Shown here: one piece after another, positions 1 to 8,887 of the stretch
How positions within the stretch are numbered: the first letter of the stretch is position 1
Layout: every line of letters begins with the position of its first letter
Source: DATMGU01 sp035555315
Lineage (GTDB): Bacteria > Pseudomonadota > Alphaproteobacteria > ATCC43930 > CGMCC-115725
Assembly: GCA_035555315.1 (NCBI GenBank)
Contig: DATMGU010000121.1
Location: 42,616-106,615, forward strand
Length of the DNA stretch: 64,000 nt
Direction of reading: 5' to 3'
Notes under the pieces: generated by a model
Databases searched by the model: none
Told to the model about the DNA's origin: nothing
What the model saw: the letters and a program-made list of their open reading frames with translations, nothing else
Program-made: the position numbers and the translations under genes

Positions 1-1295
1 TGGCGGGACCGATCAGCAATCTGGTCGTGGCGGCCGAGCGGGTGCGCGGCGGCGATCTGTCGGCGCGCGTGATCGAAGCCGATGATAACGACGAATTCGC
101 CTCGCTCAGCCGTGCCTTCAACCGGATGACCAATCAGCTCGAAACCCAGCAGAGCGAGTTGGTCGAGGCCAACCGCCAGCTGGATTTCCGGCGCCGCTTC
201 ACCGAGACGGTGCTGGCTGGTGTCTCCGCCGGAGTCATCGGCCTCGATGACAATGGATGCATCAACTTGCCCAATCGATCGGCCTCGGTGCTGCTCGGCA
301 CCGATCTCGATCAGCGGATCGGCCAGAAGCTGGGGGATGTCGTTCCCGATATGGCGTCGCTGGTCGAGGACGCGATGCGTCGGCCGGACCGGCTGGTCCA
401 GGGCGAGATCCGCATCTTTGCGCGCGGTCGGCCATCGACCCTGCTGGTGCGGATCGCGGTCGAGGCGGATCGGCGGGAAACCGGCGGCTTTGTCGTTACC
501 TTTGACGACATCACGGAACTGCTATCGGCACAGCGCAAGGCCGCCTGGGCCGATGTCGCCCGCCGCATCGCCCATGAGATGAAAAACCCGCTGACACCGA
601 TCCAGCTTTCGGCGGAGCGTCTGAAGCGCAAATACCTCCACGAGATCACCGGCGACCGCGAAACCTTCGAGATTTGCACCGACACGATCATCCGCCAGGT
701 CGGCGATATCGGCCGCATGGTCGACGAATTCTCGTCCTTCGCCCGCATGCCGACGCCGGTGCTGCGTCAGGAAAACCTACTGGAAATCACCCGCCAGGCC
801 CTGTTCCTGCAACGCACCGCCCATTCCGACATCAGCTTCGACGCCGATTTGCCGACCCAGCCGTTGCTGCTGACCTGCGACGCGCGACTGATCAGCCAGG
901 CGCTGATCAACCTGCTGCAAAACGCGGTCGATGCCATCCACGCCCGGCAGGTGGCGACCGAAGGGGTGGCCCTGCCGGGTCGAATCCATGTCCGGCTCGG
1001 CACCGAGCGCGGCCATACGGTGCTGACGGTCGAGGATAACGGCAAGGGTTTGCCCAAGGAGGGCCGGGAGAATTTAACCGAACCCTATGTTACGACGCGC
1101 GCGAAAGGGACCGGTCTTGGGCTTGCTATCGTTAAGAAGATCATGGAAGACCATGCGGGCGAACTGACATTGGACGATCTCAACGGTGGGGGCGCCCGGG
1201 TCAGCCTGATCTTCCCGACCGGTGCGGGTCGCCTCGCCGATGCCGCTTCGGCCGAAATGCCCGAGACGGCTATCCCCGCAATCAACGAAGCCTGA
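1..1295 (+). CDS. ntrY: Nitrogen-regulation sensor histidine kinase NtrY (3' part)
   Basis: The gene is cut by the window start; about 430 C-terminal residues are visible, with the first complete codon at base 3. In order there is the end of a HAMP linker, a PAS-like domain, a HisKA domain with the phospho-acceptor His in RRIAHEMKNPLTPIQ (about visible residue 190), and a HATPase domain with N box (LINLLQNAVDAI), DNGKG and GTGLGLAIVKK. NtrY kinases are membrane sensors that phosphorylate NtrX, linked to nitrogen and redox control in alphaproteobacteria. The next gene is NtrX, 16 bases downstream, which supports NtrY over other PAS kinases. The N-terminal membrane and periplasmic part lies outside the window. 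Confidence 0.93.
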   Translation, partial: AGPISNLVVAAERVRGGDLSARVIEADDNDEFASLSRAFNRMTNQLETQQSELVEANRQLDFRRRFTETVLAGVSAGVIGLDDNGCINLPNRSASVLLGTDLDQRIGQKLGDVVPDMASLVEDAMRRPDRLVQGEIRIFARGRPSTLLVRIAVEADRRETGGFVVTFDDITELLSAQRKAAWADVARRIAHEMKNPLTPIQLSAERLKRKYLHEITGDRETFEICTDTIIRQVGDIGRMVDEFSSFARMPTPVLRQENLLEITRQALFLQRTAHSDISFDADLPTQPLLLTCDARLISQALINLLQNAVDAIHARQVATEGVALPGRIHVRLGTERGHTVLTVEDNGKGLPKEGRENLTEPYVTTRAKGTGLGLAIVKKIMEDHAGELTLDDLNGGGARVSLIFPTGAGRLADAASAEMPETAIPAINEA

Positions 1296-1311
1296 GAGGA
1301 ACTCGGCGTTT

Positions 1312-2727
1312 ATGGCGCATGACATCCTCATCGTCGATGATGAGGCAGACATTCGGATGCTGGTCGCCGGCATCCTCGATGACGAGGGCTACCAGACCCG
1401 CGAGGCTGCCGACAGCACGCAGGCCCTGGCGCGCATCCGGGCGCGTCAGCCCAGCCTGGTCATTCTCGACATCTGGCTGCAGGGCAGCGAACTCGACGGG
1501 CTTGAGATCCTCAAGATCATCCGGCGCGAGGCGCCAGCCCTGCCCGTGCTGATGATCAGCGGCCATGGCACGATCGAGACCGCGGTCGCCGCCATCAAGA
1601 TCGGCGCCTACGATTTCATCGAAAAGCCCTTCAAATCGGATCGGCTGCTGTTGCTGGTCGAGCGCGCGATCGAGGCGGCCCGCCTGAAGCGCGACTACGA
1701 GGAACTTAAGCTGCGCTCGGGCGGCGATGTCGACCTGATCGGCACCTCGCCGACACTCAACCAGCTGCGCGCGGCGGTCGACAAGGTGGCGCCGACCGGC
1801 TCACGCGTGCTGGTGAGCGGCCCGGCGGGATCGGGCAAGGAAGTGGTGGCGCGGCTGATCCATAATCGGTCCCGGCGCAGCAAGGGGCCCTTCGTCGTGC
1901 TGAACTGCGCCGCGATGCGGCCGGAACGGCTGGAGGTCGAGCTGTTCGGCACCGAGCCCGGGGCGGAGGGGCCGGATTCACCCCGCAAGATCGGCACCTT
2001 CGAGCGCGCCCATGGCGGCACCCTGCTGCTCGACGAGGTCGCCGACATGCCGATCGAGACCCAGGGCAAGATCGTCCGGGTGCTGCAGGACCAGGTGTTC
2101 GAGCGGGTCGGTGGATCGAATAAGGTCGAGGTCGATGTCCGGGTGATGGCATCGACCAACCGGGATCTGGCGCTGGAAATCGCCGGTGAGCGGTTTCGCG
2201 AGGATCTGTTCTATCGGTTGAGCGTGGTGCCGATCCGCGTGCCGCCCTTGCGCGACCGGCGCGAGGACATTCCGACCCTGGTCAAGCACTTCATGACCCG
2301 CTCGACGCAGTCCACCGGGCTCGCCGCTCGGGAACTGGGCGAGGACGCGATCGCCGCTTTGCAGGCCTATGAATGGCCGGGCAATGTCCGGCAGCTGCGC
2401 AATGTCGTGGATTGGCTGCTGATCATGGCGCCCGGCGACCAGCGCGAGATCATCCGCGCCGACATGCTGCCCGCCGAGATCGGCTCGATCGTGCCGACGG
2501 TGCTGAAATGGGAGAAGGGCGGCGAGATCATGAGCCTGCCGCTACGCGAGGCGCGCGAGGTGTTCGAGCGGGAATATCTGCTGGCGCAGGTCACCCGGTT
2601 CGGCGGCAATATCTCGCGCACCGCGGCGTTTATCGGCATGGAACGATCGGCCCTGCACCGTAAGCTGAAATCCCTCGGCGTGCTCAACGGCGAACGGGCG
2701 ATGCGGGTGACCGCTGCTCCGGAATAG
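1312..2727 (+). CDS. ntrX: Nitrogen-regulation response regulator NtrX
   Basis: This 471-residue protein is the partner regulator of NtrY. It has a receiver domain with phospho-acceptor Asp53 (VILDIW), a sigma54-type AAA+ domain with Walker A GPAGSGKE (about 170-177) and Walker B TLLLDEVADM, and a C-terminal Fis-type helix-turn-helix (NISRTAAFIGMERSALHRKL). The start at 1312 is preceded by AGAGGA and begins at the receiver domain; a longer frame from 1222 would overlap ntrY. The GAFTGA loop that contacts sigma54 is absent: the segment reads LFGTEPGAEGPDSPRKIG. This loss is known in alphaproteobacterial NtrX, so it probably does not act as a classic sigma54 activator. Confidence 0.94.
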   Translation: MAHDILIVDDEADIRMLVAGILDDEGYQTREAADSTQALARIRARQPSLVILDIWLQGSELDGLEILKIIRREAPALPVLMISGHGTIETAVAAIKIGAYDFIEKPFKSDRLLLLVERAIEAARLKRDYEELKLRSGGDVDLIGTSPTLNQLRAAVDKVAPTGSRVLVSGPAGSGKEVVARLIHNRSRRSKGPFVVLNCAAMRPERLEVELFGTEPGAEGPDSPRKIGTFERAHGGTLLLDEVADMPIETQGKIVRVLQDQVFERVGGSNKVEVDVRVMASTNRDLALEIAGERFREDLFYRLSVVPIRVPPLRDRREDIPTLVKHFMTRSTQSTGLAARELGEDAIAALQAYEWPGNVRQLRNVVDWLLIMAPGDQREIIRADMLPAEIGSIVPTVLKWEKGGEIMSLPLREAREVFEREYLLAQVTRFGGNISRTAAFIGMERSALHRKLKSLGVLNGERAMRVTAAPE

Positions 2728-2962
2728 CGCCCGAAGGGTGTGAGTTGGGGATCATCCCTCAGACTAAACCTGCAATAGATCCTGAGCCCGTGGATTGAAC
2801 CAATCGATAGGGCTTGGTCCGCTCAAGTCGATATAGAATCTTGATAAGAAAACGCAATGCGCTACCTGTCATAAAACAGACCTGAAAGCGGCGATAACCT
2901 GTCCGCCGTATCTCATTTTGTGCCCGGACTTTTTTGTTGGTGCAATCGTCGGAAGGTGTTCG

Positions 2963-4531
2963 ATGAAGTTCGCAGTGAGATTGGCGAGTGGCGTCGCTGT
3001 CGGTGCGGTGTTCGCTTTCGCCCATCAGGCCGCCGCTCAGACCGCTCCCGTCAATAATACCCAGATCGATGCGCTGCAGAGGCAGATACAGGCGCTCCAG
3101 CAGCAGGTGGAAGCGCTGCGTAGCCAAATGACGCAGAATCAGGCGCAAACCCAAGCGGCCGCCCAGGCCGCCGCTCAAGCCCAGGCCGCCGCCCAAGCGA
3201 ACACCGTGGCGCAGGGCACGCCGCCGGCTGCGAACGCCCCGAAGGTTATCCAGACGGGGACGCACCGGTTCGGGCTGTCGAGCGCCGACGGCCAGAACAC
3301 TATCGAACTTACCGGTCGGTTGCATATCGATGCCGGCTCCTATTTCAACTATCACCCGGCATCGAAGGCCACCTCGCCGCAGGATCTGGCGAGCGGCGTC
3401 AACGCTCGCCGAGCCCGCATCGGCATCGTCGGCAAGATCGACGGCGATTGGGCCTATGGCCTGATCTACGATTTCGGCGGCTCGTCGGACACGATCAACA
3501 GCGCCAATAGCGGTGCCATCAGTTCGGGCTTCGAGAATGCCTATATCCAGTATAACGGCTTCAAGCCCCTGACGATCGAGGGCGGCTATCTCGACGTGCC
3601 GTTCACGCTGGACGAGGCGACCAGCTCCAACGACATCATGTTCATAGAACGGGGCTCGTCCCAGGTGCTCGCCACCAGCGTCGCCGCCGGCGATTTCCGT
3701 TCGGCCTTCGGTGGCCACTGGAACAACGACCGCGCCTGGGCGGGTGCCTATGTGACCGGCCCGACCTCGGGTACGGCGCACAACATCGGCACGCTGGGCG
3801 GCGGTGCCGGGCAGTTGGGGATGGCCAGCCGGGCCAGCTACCAGGCGCTGCAATCGAACGACTATTCGCTGCATGTCGGCGTCGATGTCTCGGAGCTGTT
3901 CAGCCCGCCGCACAGCGGAGGCGTGCGGTCGCTCACCCTGTCCGATCGCCCGGAACTGCGCATCGATCCGACCAGCATCCTGACTACCGGTGCTATCACC
4001 AATGTCAGCGGCGCGGGCGTCTACGGGTTGGAACTGGCCGGCGGCTATCGCAGCCTATTCTTCCAGGGCGAATATTATCACTACATGATCGATCGCGATA
4101 ACGCGCCGACCGCCAATTTCGACGGCGCCTACGTCGAGGCGAGCTGGACGCTGACCGGCGAGCATCGCCGGTATCTGCCGAATGCCGGCGCCTATTCGGG
4201 CATCACGCCGGACCATCCATTCGGCATCACCTCGTCAGGCATCTCGGGCTATGGCGCGTTCGAACTGGCGGCGCGGTACAGCTACGTCGATCTCAACAGC
4301 AACTTCACCTCCGGCCTCTCGGCCGCGTCGACCAACGGCATCGCCGGCGGGTTCCAGCAGGTCTATACCATCGGTCTCAACTGGTACCCCAATTCGAATA
4401 TCCGGTTCATGCTCGACTATCTGCATGGCGACATCAACAAGACCAGCGCCAGCACGGCGACGGCGGCGCTGGGGACGCCGATCGGCGCGACATTCGATGC
4501 CATCGCCCTGCGTAGCCAGTTCGCCTTCTGA
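2963..4531 (+). CDS. Outer-membrane porin, OprO/OprP-like
   Basis: This is a predicted 522-residue beta-barrel porin. The start at 2963 follows GGAAGG and gives a clean signal peptide (MKFAVRLASGVAVGAVFAFA, cleavage near AAAQ). Next comes a short Gln/Ala-rich coiled coil (IDALQRQIQALQQQVEALRS, then QAQ/AAAQ repeats) as in many alphaproteobacterial porins, probably for trimer formation or peptidoglycan contact. The rest is a long alternating beta-strand domain ending in Phe (SQFAF), the usual outer-membrane sorting signal. The family includes phosphate- and anion-selective porins, but the substrate cannot be read from sequence. It appears to be a single transcription unit. Confidence 0.85.
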   Translation: MKFAVRLASGVAVGAVFAFAHQAAAQTAPVNNTQIDALQRQIQALQQQVEALRSQMTQNQAQTQAAAQAAAQAQAAAQANTVAQGTPPAANAPKVIQTGTHRFGLSSADGQNTIELTGRLHIDAGSYFNYHPASKATSPQDLASGVNARRARIGIVGKIDGDWAYGLIYDFGGSSDTINSANSGAISSGFENAYIQYNGFKPLTIEGGYLDVPFTLDEATSSNDIMFIERGSSQVLATSVAAGDFRSAFGGHWNNDRAWAGAYVTGPTSGTAHNIGTLGGGAGQLGMASRASYQALQSNDYSLHVGVDVSELFSPPHSGGVRSLTLSDRPELRIDPTSILTTGAITNVSGAGVYGLELAGGYRSLFFQGEYYHYMIDRDNAPTANFDGAYVEASWTLTGEHRRYLPNAGAYSGITPDHPFGITSSGISGYGAFELAARYSYVDLNSNFTSGLSAASTNGIAGGFQQVYTIGLNWYPNSNIRFMLDYLHGDINKTSASTATAALGTPIGATFDAIALRSQFAF

Positions 4532-4641
4532 CAGGGCCGCACCGCGCCTTACCCTCACATCGACTAAAAACGAGGGCCGTCCGGCACATGTGACCGACCT
4601 GCGGCATACCGGCGCTTGACAGCGGTCGACCTCGCGCCGCC

Positions 4642-4658
4642 ATATTGCGTTGCAATAT
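4642..4658. repeat. Inverted repeat upstream of HAD gene
   Basis: ATATTGC and GCAATAT, 7 bases each, are separated by GTT in the AT-rich part of the spacer between the porin and the HAD gene. It may be an operator or simply a promoter-region palindrome. It lies 20 bases before a 29-codon reading frame that overlaps the next gene's start. Confidence 0.4.
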
Positions 4659-4677
4659 AATAAGACGAGGTGCCTTC

Positions 4678-4767
4678 ATGTCATGGATTGCCGGAGCCTG
4701 GCGGTGTGGTATGCCCGGCGGGCGACCGGTCTCGCATCCGTGCATCGGCTCGGATAAGGTTTCGTGA
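4678..4767 (+). CDS. Possible 29-codon leader peptide before the HAD gene
   Basis: An ATG at 4678 with a weak GAGG upstream opens a frame of 29 codons (starts MSWIAGAWRCGMPGG) whose TGA stop overlaps the GTG start of the following gene (GTGA, 4764-4767). The overlap fits translational coupling, but nothing in the peptide is recognisable and it could be chance. Confidence 0.25.
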   Translation: MSWIAGAWRCGMPGGRPVSHPCIGSDKVS

Positions 4768-5453
4768 CCGTCGGCACGACGTCCGGCGAGGGGATCGCGG
4801 ATTGGCCAACCGCCCTGCTGTTCGACTGGGACAATACGCTGGTCGATAGCTGGGGGACGATTCACGATGCGGTGAATACCACCCTATCGGCGATGGGATT
4901 GCCGGCCTGGACGATGACCGAAACGCGCGAACGGGTGCGCCAATCCTTGCGCGATAGTTTTCCCCGGATGTTCGGTGACCGCTGGCCGGAGGCGCGGCGG
5001 ATTTATCTGGAAGCCTTCGAGGCGATCCATCTGCAGCGGCTGACGCCTTTGCCGGGGGCCACGGAATTGGTTGCCGATCTGGCCGAGGCAGGTTTCTATT
5101 TAGGCTTGGTCAGCAATAAGACCGGTCGACTGCTGCGCCGTGAGGTCGAGGTGCTCGGCTGGTCGGCGTTGTTCGGTCGCGTGATCGGTGCCGGTGACGC
5201 ACCGGCGGACAAGCCGGATCCGGCGCCGGTCGACCTGGCGCTGGGCGATAGCGGCATCACGCGCGGGGCGCAAGTTTGGTTCGTCGGCGATACAGGCATA
5301 GATATGGCATGTGCCCGAAATGCCGGATGTGTCGGGGTGCTGATCCACCCCGCGGTTCCGGTCCTGACGCCGGGTGAGTTCGACGACGCGCCACCGGCGC
5401 TGGCCTTTACGGATTGTGCCGCCTTGGGACGATATCTCCTGGCGCGGCACTGA
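4764..5453 (+). CDS. HAD-superfamily hydrolase (phosphoglycolate-phosphatase-like)
   Basis: This 229-residue haloacid-dehalogenase family phosphatase has the nucleophile motif DWDNTLVD near residue 25, motif II in LVSNKTG, the catalytic Lys in DKPDP, and the acidic metal-binding motif VGDTGIDMACARNAG. A helical cap lies between motifs I and II, as in Gph-type enzymes, so a small phosphorylated metabolite is the likely substrate; no more specific call is possible. The GTG start at 4764 has AAGG about 6 bases upstream. The gene lies 132 bases before hfq. Confidence 0.85.
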   Translation: MTVGTTSGEGIADWPTALLFDWDNTLVDSWGTIHDAVNTTLSAMGLPAWTMTETRERVRQSLRDSFPRMFGDRWPEARRIYLEAFEAIHLQRLTPLPGATELVADLAEAGFYLGLVSNKTGRLLRREVEVLGWSALFGRVIGAGDAPADKPDPAPVDLALGDSGITRGAQVWFVGDTGIDMACARNAGCVGVLIHPAVPVLTPGEFDDAPPALAFTDCAALGRYLLARH

Positions 5454-5585
5454 CGACGCGGCCCCGATCGACGCGGCGAGGGGTGGATAGAAACGCGGTC
5501 CGCATTCACGAGATAGCAGAACGTTCGTGAAAATTGAAACCGAATCGCTTTTGCGGTTCCAACAACAGACTTAAGGGAATATCCC

Positions 5586-5831
5586 ATGTCAGATAAATCG
5601 CAAAATGTTCAGGATGTTTTCCTCAACTATGTGCGCAAGAATAAGACACCGGTTACGGTGTTTCTCGTGAATGGTGTGAAGCTTCAAGGCATCATCACCT
5701 GGTTCGATAACTTTTGCGTCTTGCTGCGCCGCGATGCGCATTCGCAATTGGTGTATAAGCACGCCATCTCCACTGTGATGCCGGCGCAGCCCGTACAGCT
5801 GTTCGAGCCGGACAAGGATGGTGAAATCTGA
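5586..5831 (+). CDS. hfq: RNA chaperone Hfq
   Basis: This 81-residue protein is a full-length Hfq. It shows the Sm1 region with QNVQDVFLN and the Sm2 signature YKHAIST. Hfq forms a hexameric ring that binds small regulatory RNAs and mRNAs. The start is preceded by AAGGGA. The C-terminal tail is short, as is usual in alphaproteobacteria. The 3' end overlaps the hflX reading frame by 14 bases, indicating one transcript. Confidence 0.97.
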   Translation: MSDKSQNVQDVFLNYVRKNKTPVTVFLVNGVKLQGIITWFDNFCVLLRRDAHSQLVYKHAISTVMPAQPVQLFEPDKDGEI

Positions 5832-7176
5832 GCGTGAGCCTGCTCTTGAGAAGCCGGTTGTCATGAGCGGGCGGGGCGACCTGACGGACGAGACCGCCTC
5901 GACCGGCCGGGCTCTCGTGCTGCACCCTCATTTGAAATCGGCGGAACGGGCTGCCTTGCGCGCGCCCGAGGGGCGGCTGGACGAGGCCGTCGGGCTCGCC
6001 GAGGCGATCCGCCTGACGGTCGTCCACCGCGAGGTGGTGCGCCTATCCAAAATGCGTCCGGCGACCTTGATCGGCAAAGGCACCGTCGAAAGCTTGCACA
6101 GCGTCATCGAGGACGAGGATATCGGTGTCGTGGTGGTCGACGCGGCGGTGACGCCTGTGCAGCAACGCAATCTGGAAAAGGTCTGGCAGTGCAAGGTAAT
6201 CGACCGCACCGGCCTGATCCTGGAGATCTTCGGCGAGCGGGCGCGGACTCATGAGGGCCGATTGCAGGTCGAACTGGCGGCCTTGTCCTACCAACGCTCC
6301 CGCCTGGTCCGGTCCTGGACCCATCTGGAGCGGCAGCGCGGCGGCTTCGGCTTTCTCGGCGGCCCCGGCGAAAGCCAGCTGGAAATCGATCGGCGGCTGA
6401 TCGACGAGCGGATCATCCGGCTGAAACGCGAGCTGGAGACGACGAAGCGGACCCGCGCGCTGCATCGCCAGGCCCGTAAGCGGGTGCCTTATCCGGTGGT
6501 GGCGCTGGTGGGTTACACCAATGCCGGCAAATCGACCCTGTTCAACCGGCTGACCCACGCGACCGTGTTCGCCCAGGACCTGCTGTTCGCCACGCTGGAT
6601 CCGACGATGCGGACGTTGAAACTGCCATCCGGCCGCCAGGCGATCCTGTCCGATACGGTCGGCTTCATCTCCGACCTGCCGACCCATCTGGTGGCGGCGT
6701 TCCGAGCCACGCTGGAGGAGGTTCGCGAGGCGGACCTGCTACTGCATGTCCGCGACGTCCACCACCCGGACAGCGATGCGCAACAGCAGGACGTTCATAA
6801 GGTGCTGACCGAACTGGGCCTGGATACCGAGGTCGAGGCGGGCTTGGTCGAGGTGCTGAACAAGATCGATCTACTCGATCCGGAGCAGCGGGAACGCTTG
6901 ACCAACCAGGCCGGCCGCAACGAGACGGCGATACCCGTATCGGCGGTGACCGGCGAGGGGGTCGGGGCGCTGTTGACCTTGATCGATCGCCAGCTCGATG
7001 GCCGCACGCGGCCGGTCCCGATGGCGGTGCCGCTGACCGATGGGGCCGGCATCGCCTGGCTCTATCGCCATGGCGAGGTACTGGAACGGCGGGATGACGA
7101 CCAGCTGGCGCATCTCGTCGTCAATCTCGATCCGGCCGACCTCGATCGCTTCACGGCGCGTCAGCGCCTTCACTAA
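5818..7176 (+). CDS. hflX: Ribosome-associated GTPase HflX
   Basis: This 452-residue protein is a translational GTPase of the HflX family, which binds 50S subunits and helps rescue or split stalled ribosomes. It has the N-terminal HflX domain, the family's glycine-rich segment (RGGFGFLGGPGESQLEIDRR), then a GTPase domain with G1 GYTNAGKST, G3 DTVGF and G4 NKID. The chosen ATG at 5818 overlaps hfq by 14 bases; an ATG at 5863 is an alternative that would remove the overlap. Pairing with hfq is conserved in many proteobacteria. Confidence 0.95.
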   Translation: MVKSEREPALEKPVVMSGRGDLTDETASTGRALVLHPHLKSAERAALRAPEGRLDEAVGLAEAIRLTVVHREVVRLSKMRPATLIGKGTVESLHSVIEDEDIGVVVVDAAVTPVQQRNLEKVWQCKVIDRTGLILEIFGERARTHEGRLQVELAALSYQRSRLVRSWTHLERQRGGFGFLGGPGESQLEIDRRLIDERIIRLKRELETTKRTRALHRQARKRVPYPVVALVGYTNAGKSTLFNRLTHATVFAQDLLFATLDPTMRTLKLPSGRQAILSDTVGFISDLPTHLVAAFRATLEEVREADLLLHVRDVHHPDSDAQQQDVHKVLTELGLDTEVEAGLVEVLNKIDLLDPEQRERLTNQAGRNETAIPVSAVTGEGVGALLTLIDRQLDGRTRPVPMAVPLTDGAGIAWLYRHGEVLERRDDDQLAHLVVNLDPADLDRFTARQRLH

Positions 7177-7213
7177 GGTGCCTCACGGCACCCGGAATGG
7201 TCTTATCCCCTCC

Positions 7214-8011
7214 ATGTTCTCTCATATCGATACGATCGCGCCGCTGATCCGCGAGACGGCGGCGACGGAAATCCTGCCGCGTTTCGAGCGCTTGGAGGCG
7301 GCGGACATCCACGAAAAGGGCCCCGGCGATCTGGTCACCGTGGCGGATCTCGCGAGCGAACGGATGTTGACCCAGCGGCTGCGGGACCTGGTGCCGGGCG
7401 CGCTCATCGTCGGCGAGGAGGCGACGGCCGCGGATGCCGCGGTGCTGGACCGCCTGACCGGCGACGAACCGGTATTCGTGATCGACCCGATCGACGGCAC
7501 CTCCAATTTCGCCGCCGGCATCCCGCTCTTCGCGGTGATGGTCGCCTATGTGCGCGGCGGCGAGATCCTCGCCTCCTGGATCTATGATCCGGTGCGGGAC
7601 CTGATGGCCGAGGCGCGGGCCGGGGCCGGCGCCACCTTGAATGGTCGGCCCATCCGCGTGGCGCCGACCACCACGCCGGAGAATATGAGCGGCTCGTTCA
7701 GCGTGCGGTACGGCAATCGCCAATTGGTGCGCAAGATCGCCGGACGGTCGAACCTGGTGGGCTCGACCTTCAGCTTCCGCTGCGCCGGTCAGGAATACCT
7801 TGCCATGGCCAGCGGCAAGGTGCATTTCGCGCTCTATCACCGGTTGATGCCGTGGGACCATGCGCCGGGCTGGCTGCTGCATCGCGAGGCCGGCGGGTTC
7901 AGTCGTCGGCTCGATCAATCCGCCTATTCGCCCCGCCATCTCGATGGCGGCTTGTTGCTGGCCCCGGACGAGACGAGCTGGCAGGCCTTGCACGCGGTGC
8001 TGATCGGCTGA
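7214..8011 (+). CDS. Inositol-monophosphatase-family phosphatase
   Basis: This 265-residue protein belongs to the Mg-dependent, Li-sensitive sugar phosphatase superfamily. The metal-binding motifs are visible: GEE, DPIDGTSNF and the C-terminal WDHAPG. Substrates in this family include inositol phosphates, histidinol phosphate, 3'-phosphoadenosine 5'-phosphate and fructose 1,6-bisphosphate; the sequence does not decide among them. The frame is open upstream to 7040, but the upstream part overlaps hflX out of frame, and the ATG at 7214 begins directly at the first family helix. Confidence 0.85.
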   Translation: MFSHIDTIAPLIRETAATEILPRFERLEAADIHEKGPGDLVTVADLASERMLTQRLRDLVPGALIVGEEATAADAAVLDRLTGDEPVFVIDPIDGTSNFAAGIPLFAVMVAYVRGGEILASWIYDPVRDLMAEARAGAGATLNGRPIRVAPTTTPENMSGSFSVRYGNRQLVRKIAGRSNLVGSTFSFRCAGQEYLAMASGKVHFALYHRLMPWDHAPGWLLHREAGGFSRRLDQSAYSPRHLDGGLLLAPDETSWQALHAVLIG

Positions 8012-8020
8012 AGGCGGAAC

Positions 8021-8875
8021 TCAGCCCCGTTCGGCCGCCTTCACCGCGTCCCATAGCGCGTCGAGCGTCGGCAGATCCTTGCCGTCAAGGGTTTCGCCGG
8101 CCGCCGCAGCCAGCGCTTCCATGCCCCGGAAACGCCGCTCGAATTTCCCGTTGGCGCGGCGCAGGGCGGCTTCCGGGTCGAGCTTCAGGTGCCGCGCCAG
8201 GTTGGCGACGGCGAACAGCAGATCACCGACCTCGTCCTCCAGCCGATCCGCCGGCGCGTCCGTCTCCATCTCGACGCGCACCTCGTCCAACTCCTCGGCG
8301 ATCTTGTCCAGGATGGGGGGCGCCGTTGTCCAGTCGAAGCCGACCCGAGCGGCGCGCGCCTGAAGCTTGACGGCGCGGGTGAGGCCGGGCAGGCCGATGG
8401 TGACGCCGTCCAGCGCGCTGGGCACGGCATCGGTTCCAGCCGTGCCCGCTCGTGCCGCCTTGGCGGCCCGCTCGGCCGCCTTCAGCATCTCCCAATTCGC
8501 GGTCTGGGCGTCCGCGGTGTCGATCGACTGGTCGCCGAACACATGCGGATGCCGGCGAATCATCTTCTCCGCGATGGCATTGGCCACCGCGTCGAAATCG
8601 AAGGCCCCGGCTTCTTCCGCCATCCGGGCGTGGAAGGCGACCTGCAGCAACAAGTCGCCCAATTCGTCCTTCAAGTCGTCGAGATCGCCCCGCGTGATCG
8701 CATCGGCGACTTCATAGGCTTCCTCGATCGTGTAGGGGGCTATGGTCGCGAAGCTCTGCTCGATATCCCAGGGGCAGCCGGTCTCGCGGTGGCGCAACCG
8801 GGCCATCACGGCGATCAGGCGATCGATGCCCCGCCTCGCATCAGGAGTACGGGCGTGAGGAGGGGCATCGTTCAT
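8021..8875 (-). CDS. mazG: Nucleoside triphosphate pyrophosphohydrolase MazG
   Basis: This 284-residue protein has two tandem MazG domains, like the E. coli enzyme. The first shows RLRHRETGCPWDIEQS and the metal-binding pattern TIEEAYEVADAI followed by ELGDLLLQV; the second shows EELDEVRVE and EDEVGDLLFAVANLARH. MazG hydrolyses NTPs and dNTPs to monophosphates and pyrophosphate, cleaning nucleotide pools and affecting ppGpp levels. It converges with the phosphatase gene, whose stop lies 9 bases away. Confidence 0.94.
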   Translation of the reverse strand: MNDAPPHARTPDARRGIDRLIAVMARLRHRETGCPWDIEQSFATIAPYTIEEAYEVADAITRGDLDDLKDELGDLLLQVAFHARMAEEAGAFDFDAVANAIAEKMIRRHPHVFGDQSIDTADAQTANWEMLKAAERAAKAARAGTAGTDAVPSALDGVTIGLPGLTRAVKLQARAARVGFDWTTAPPILDKIAEELDEVRVEMETDAPADRLEDEVGDLLFAVANLARHLKLDPEAALRRANGKFERRFRGMEALAAAAGETLDGKDLPTLDALWDAVKAAERG

Positions 8876-8887
8876 TCCGCCTTGGTC

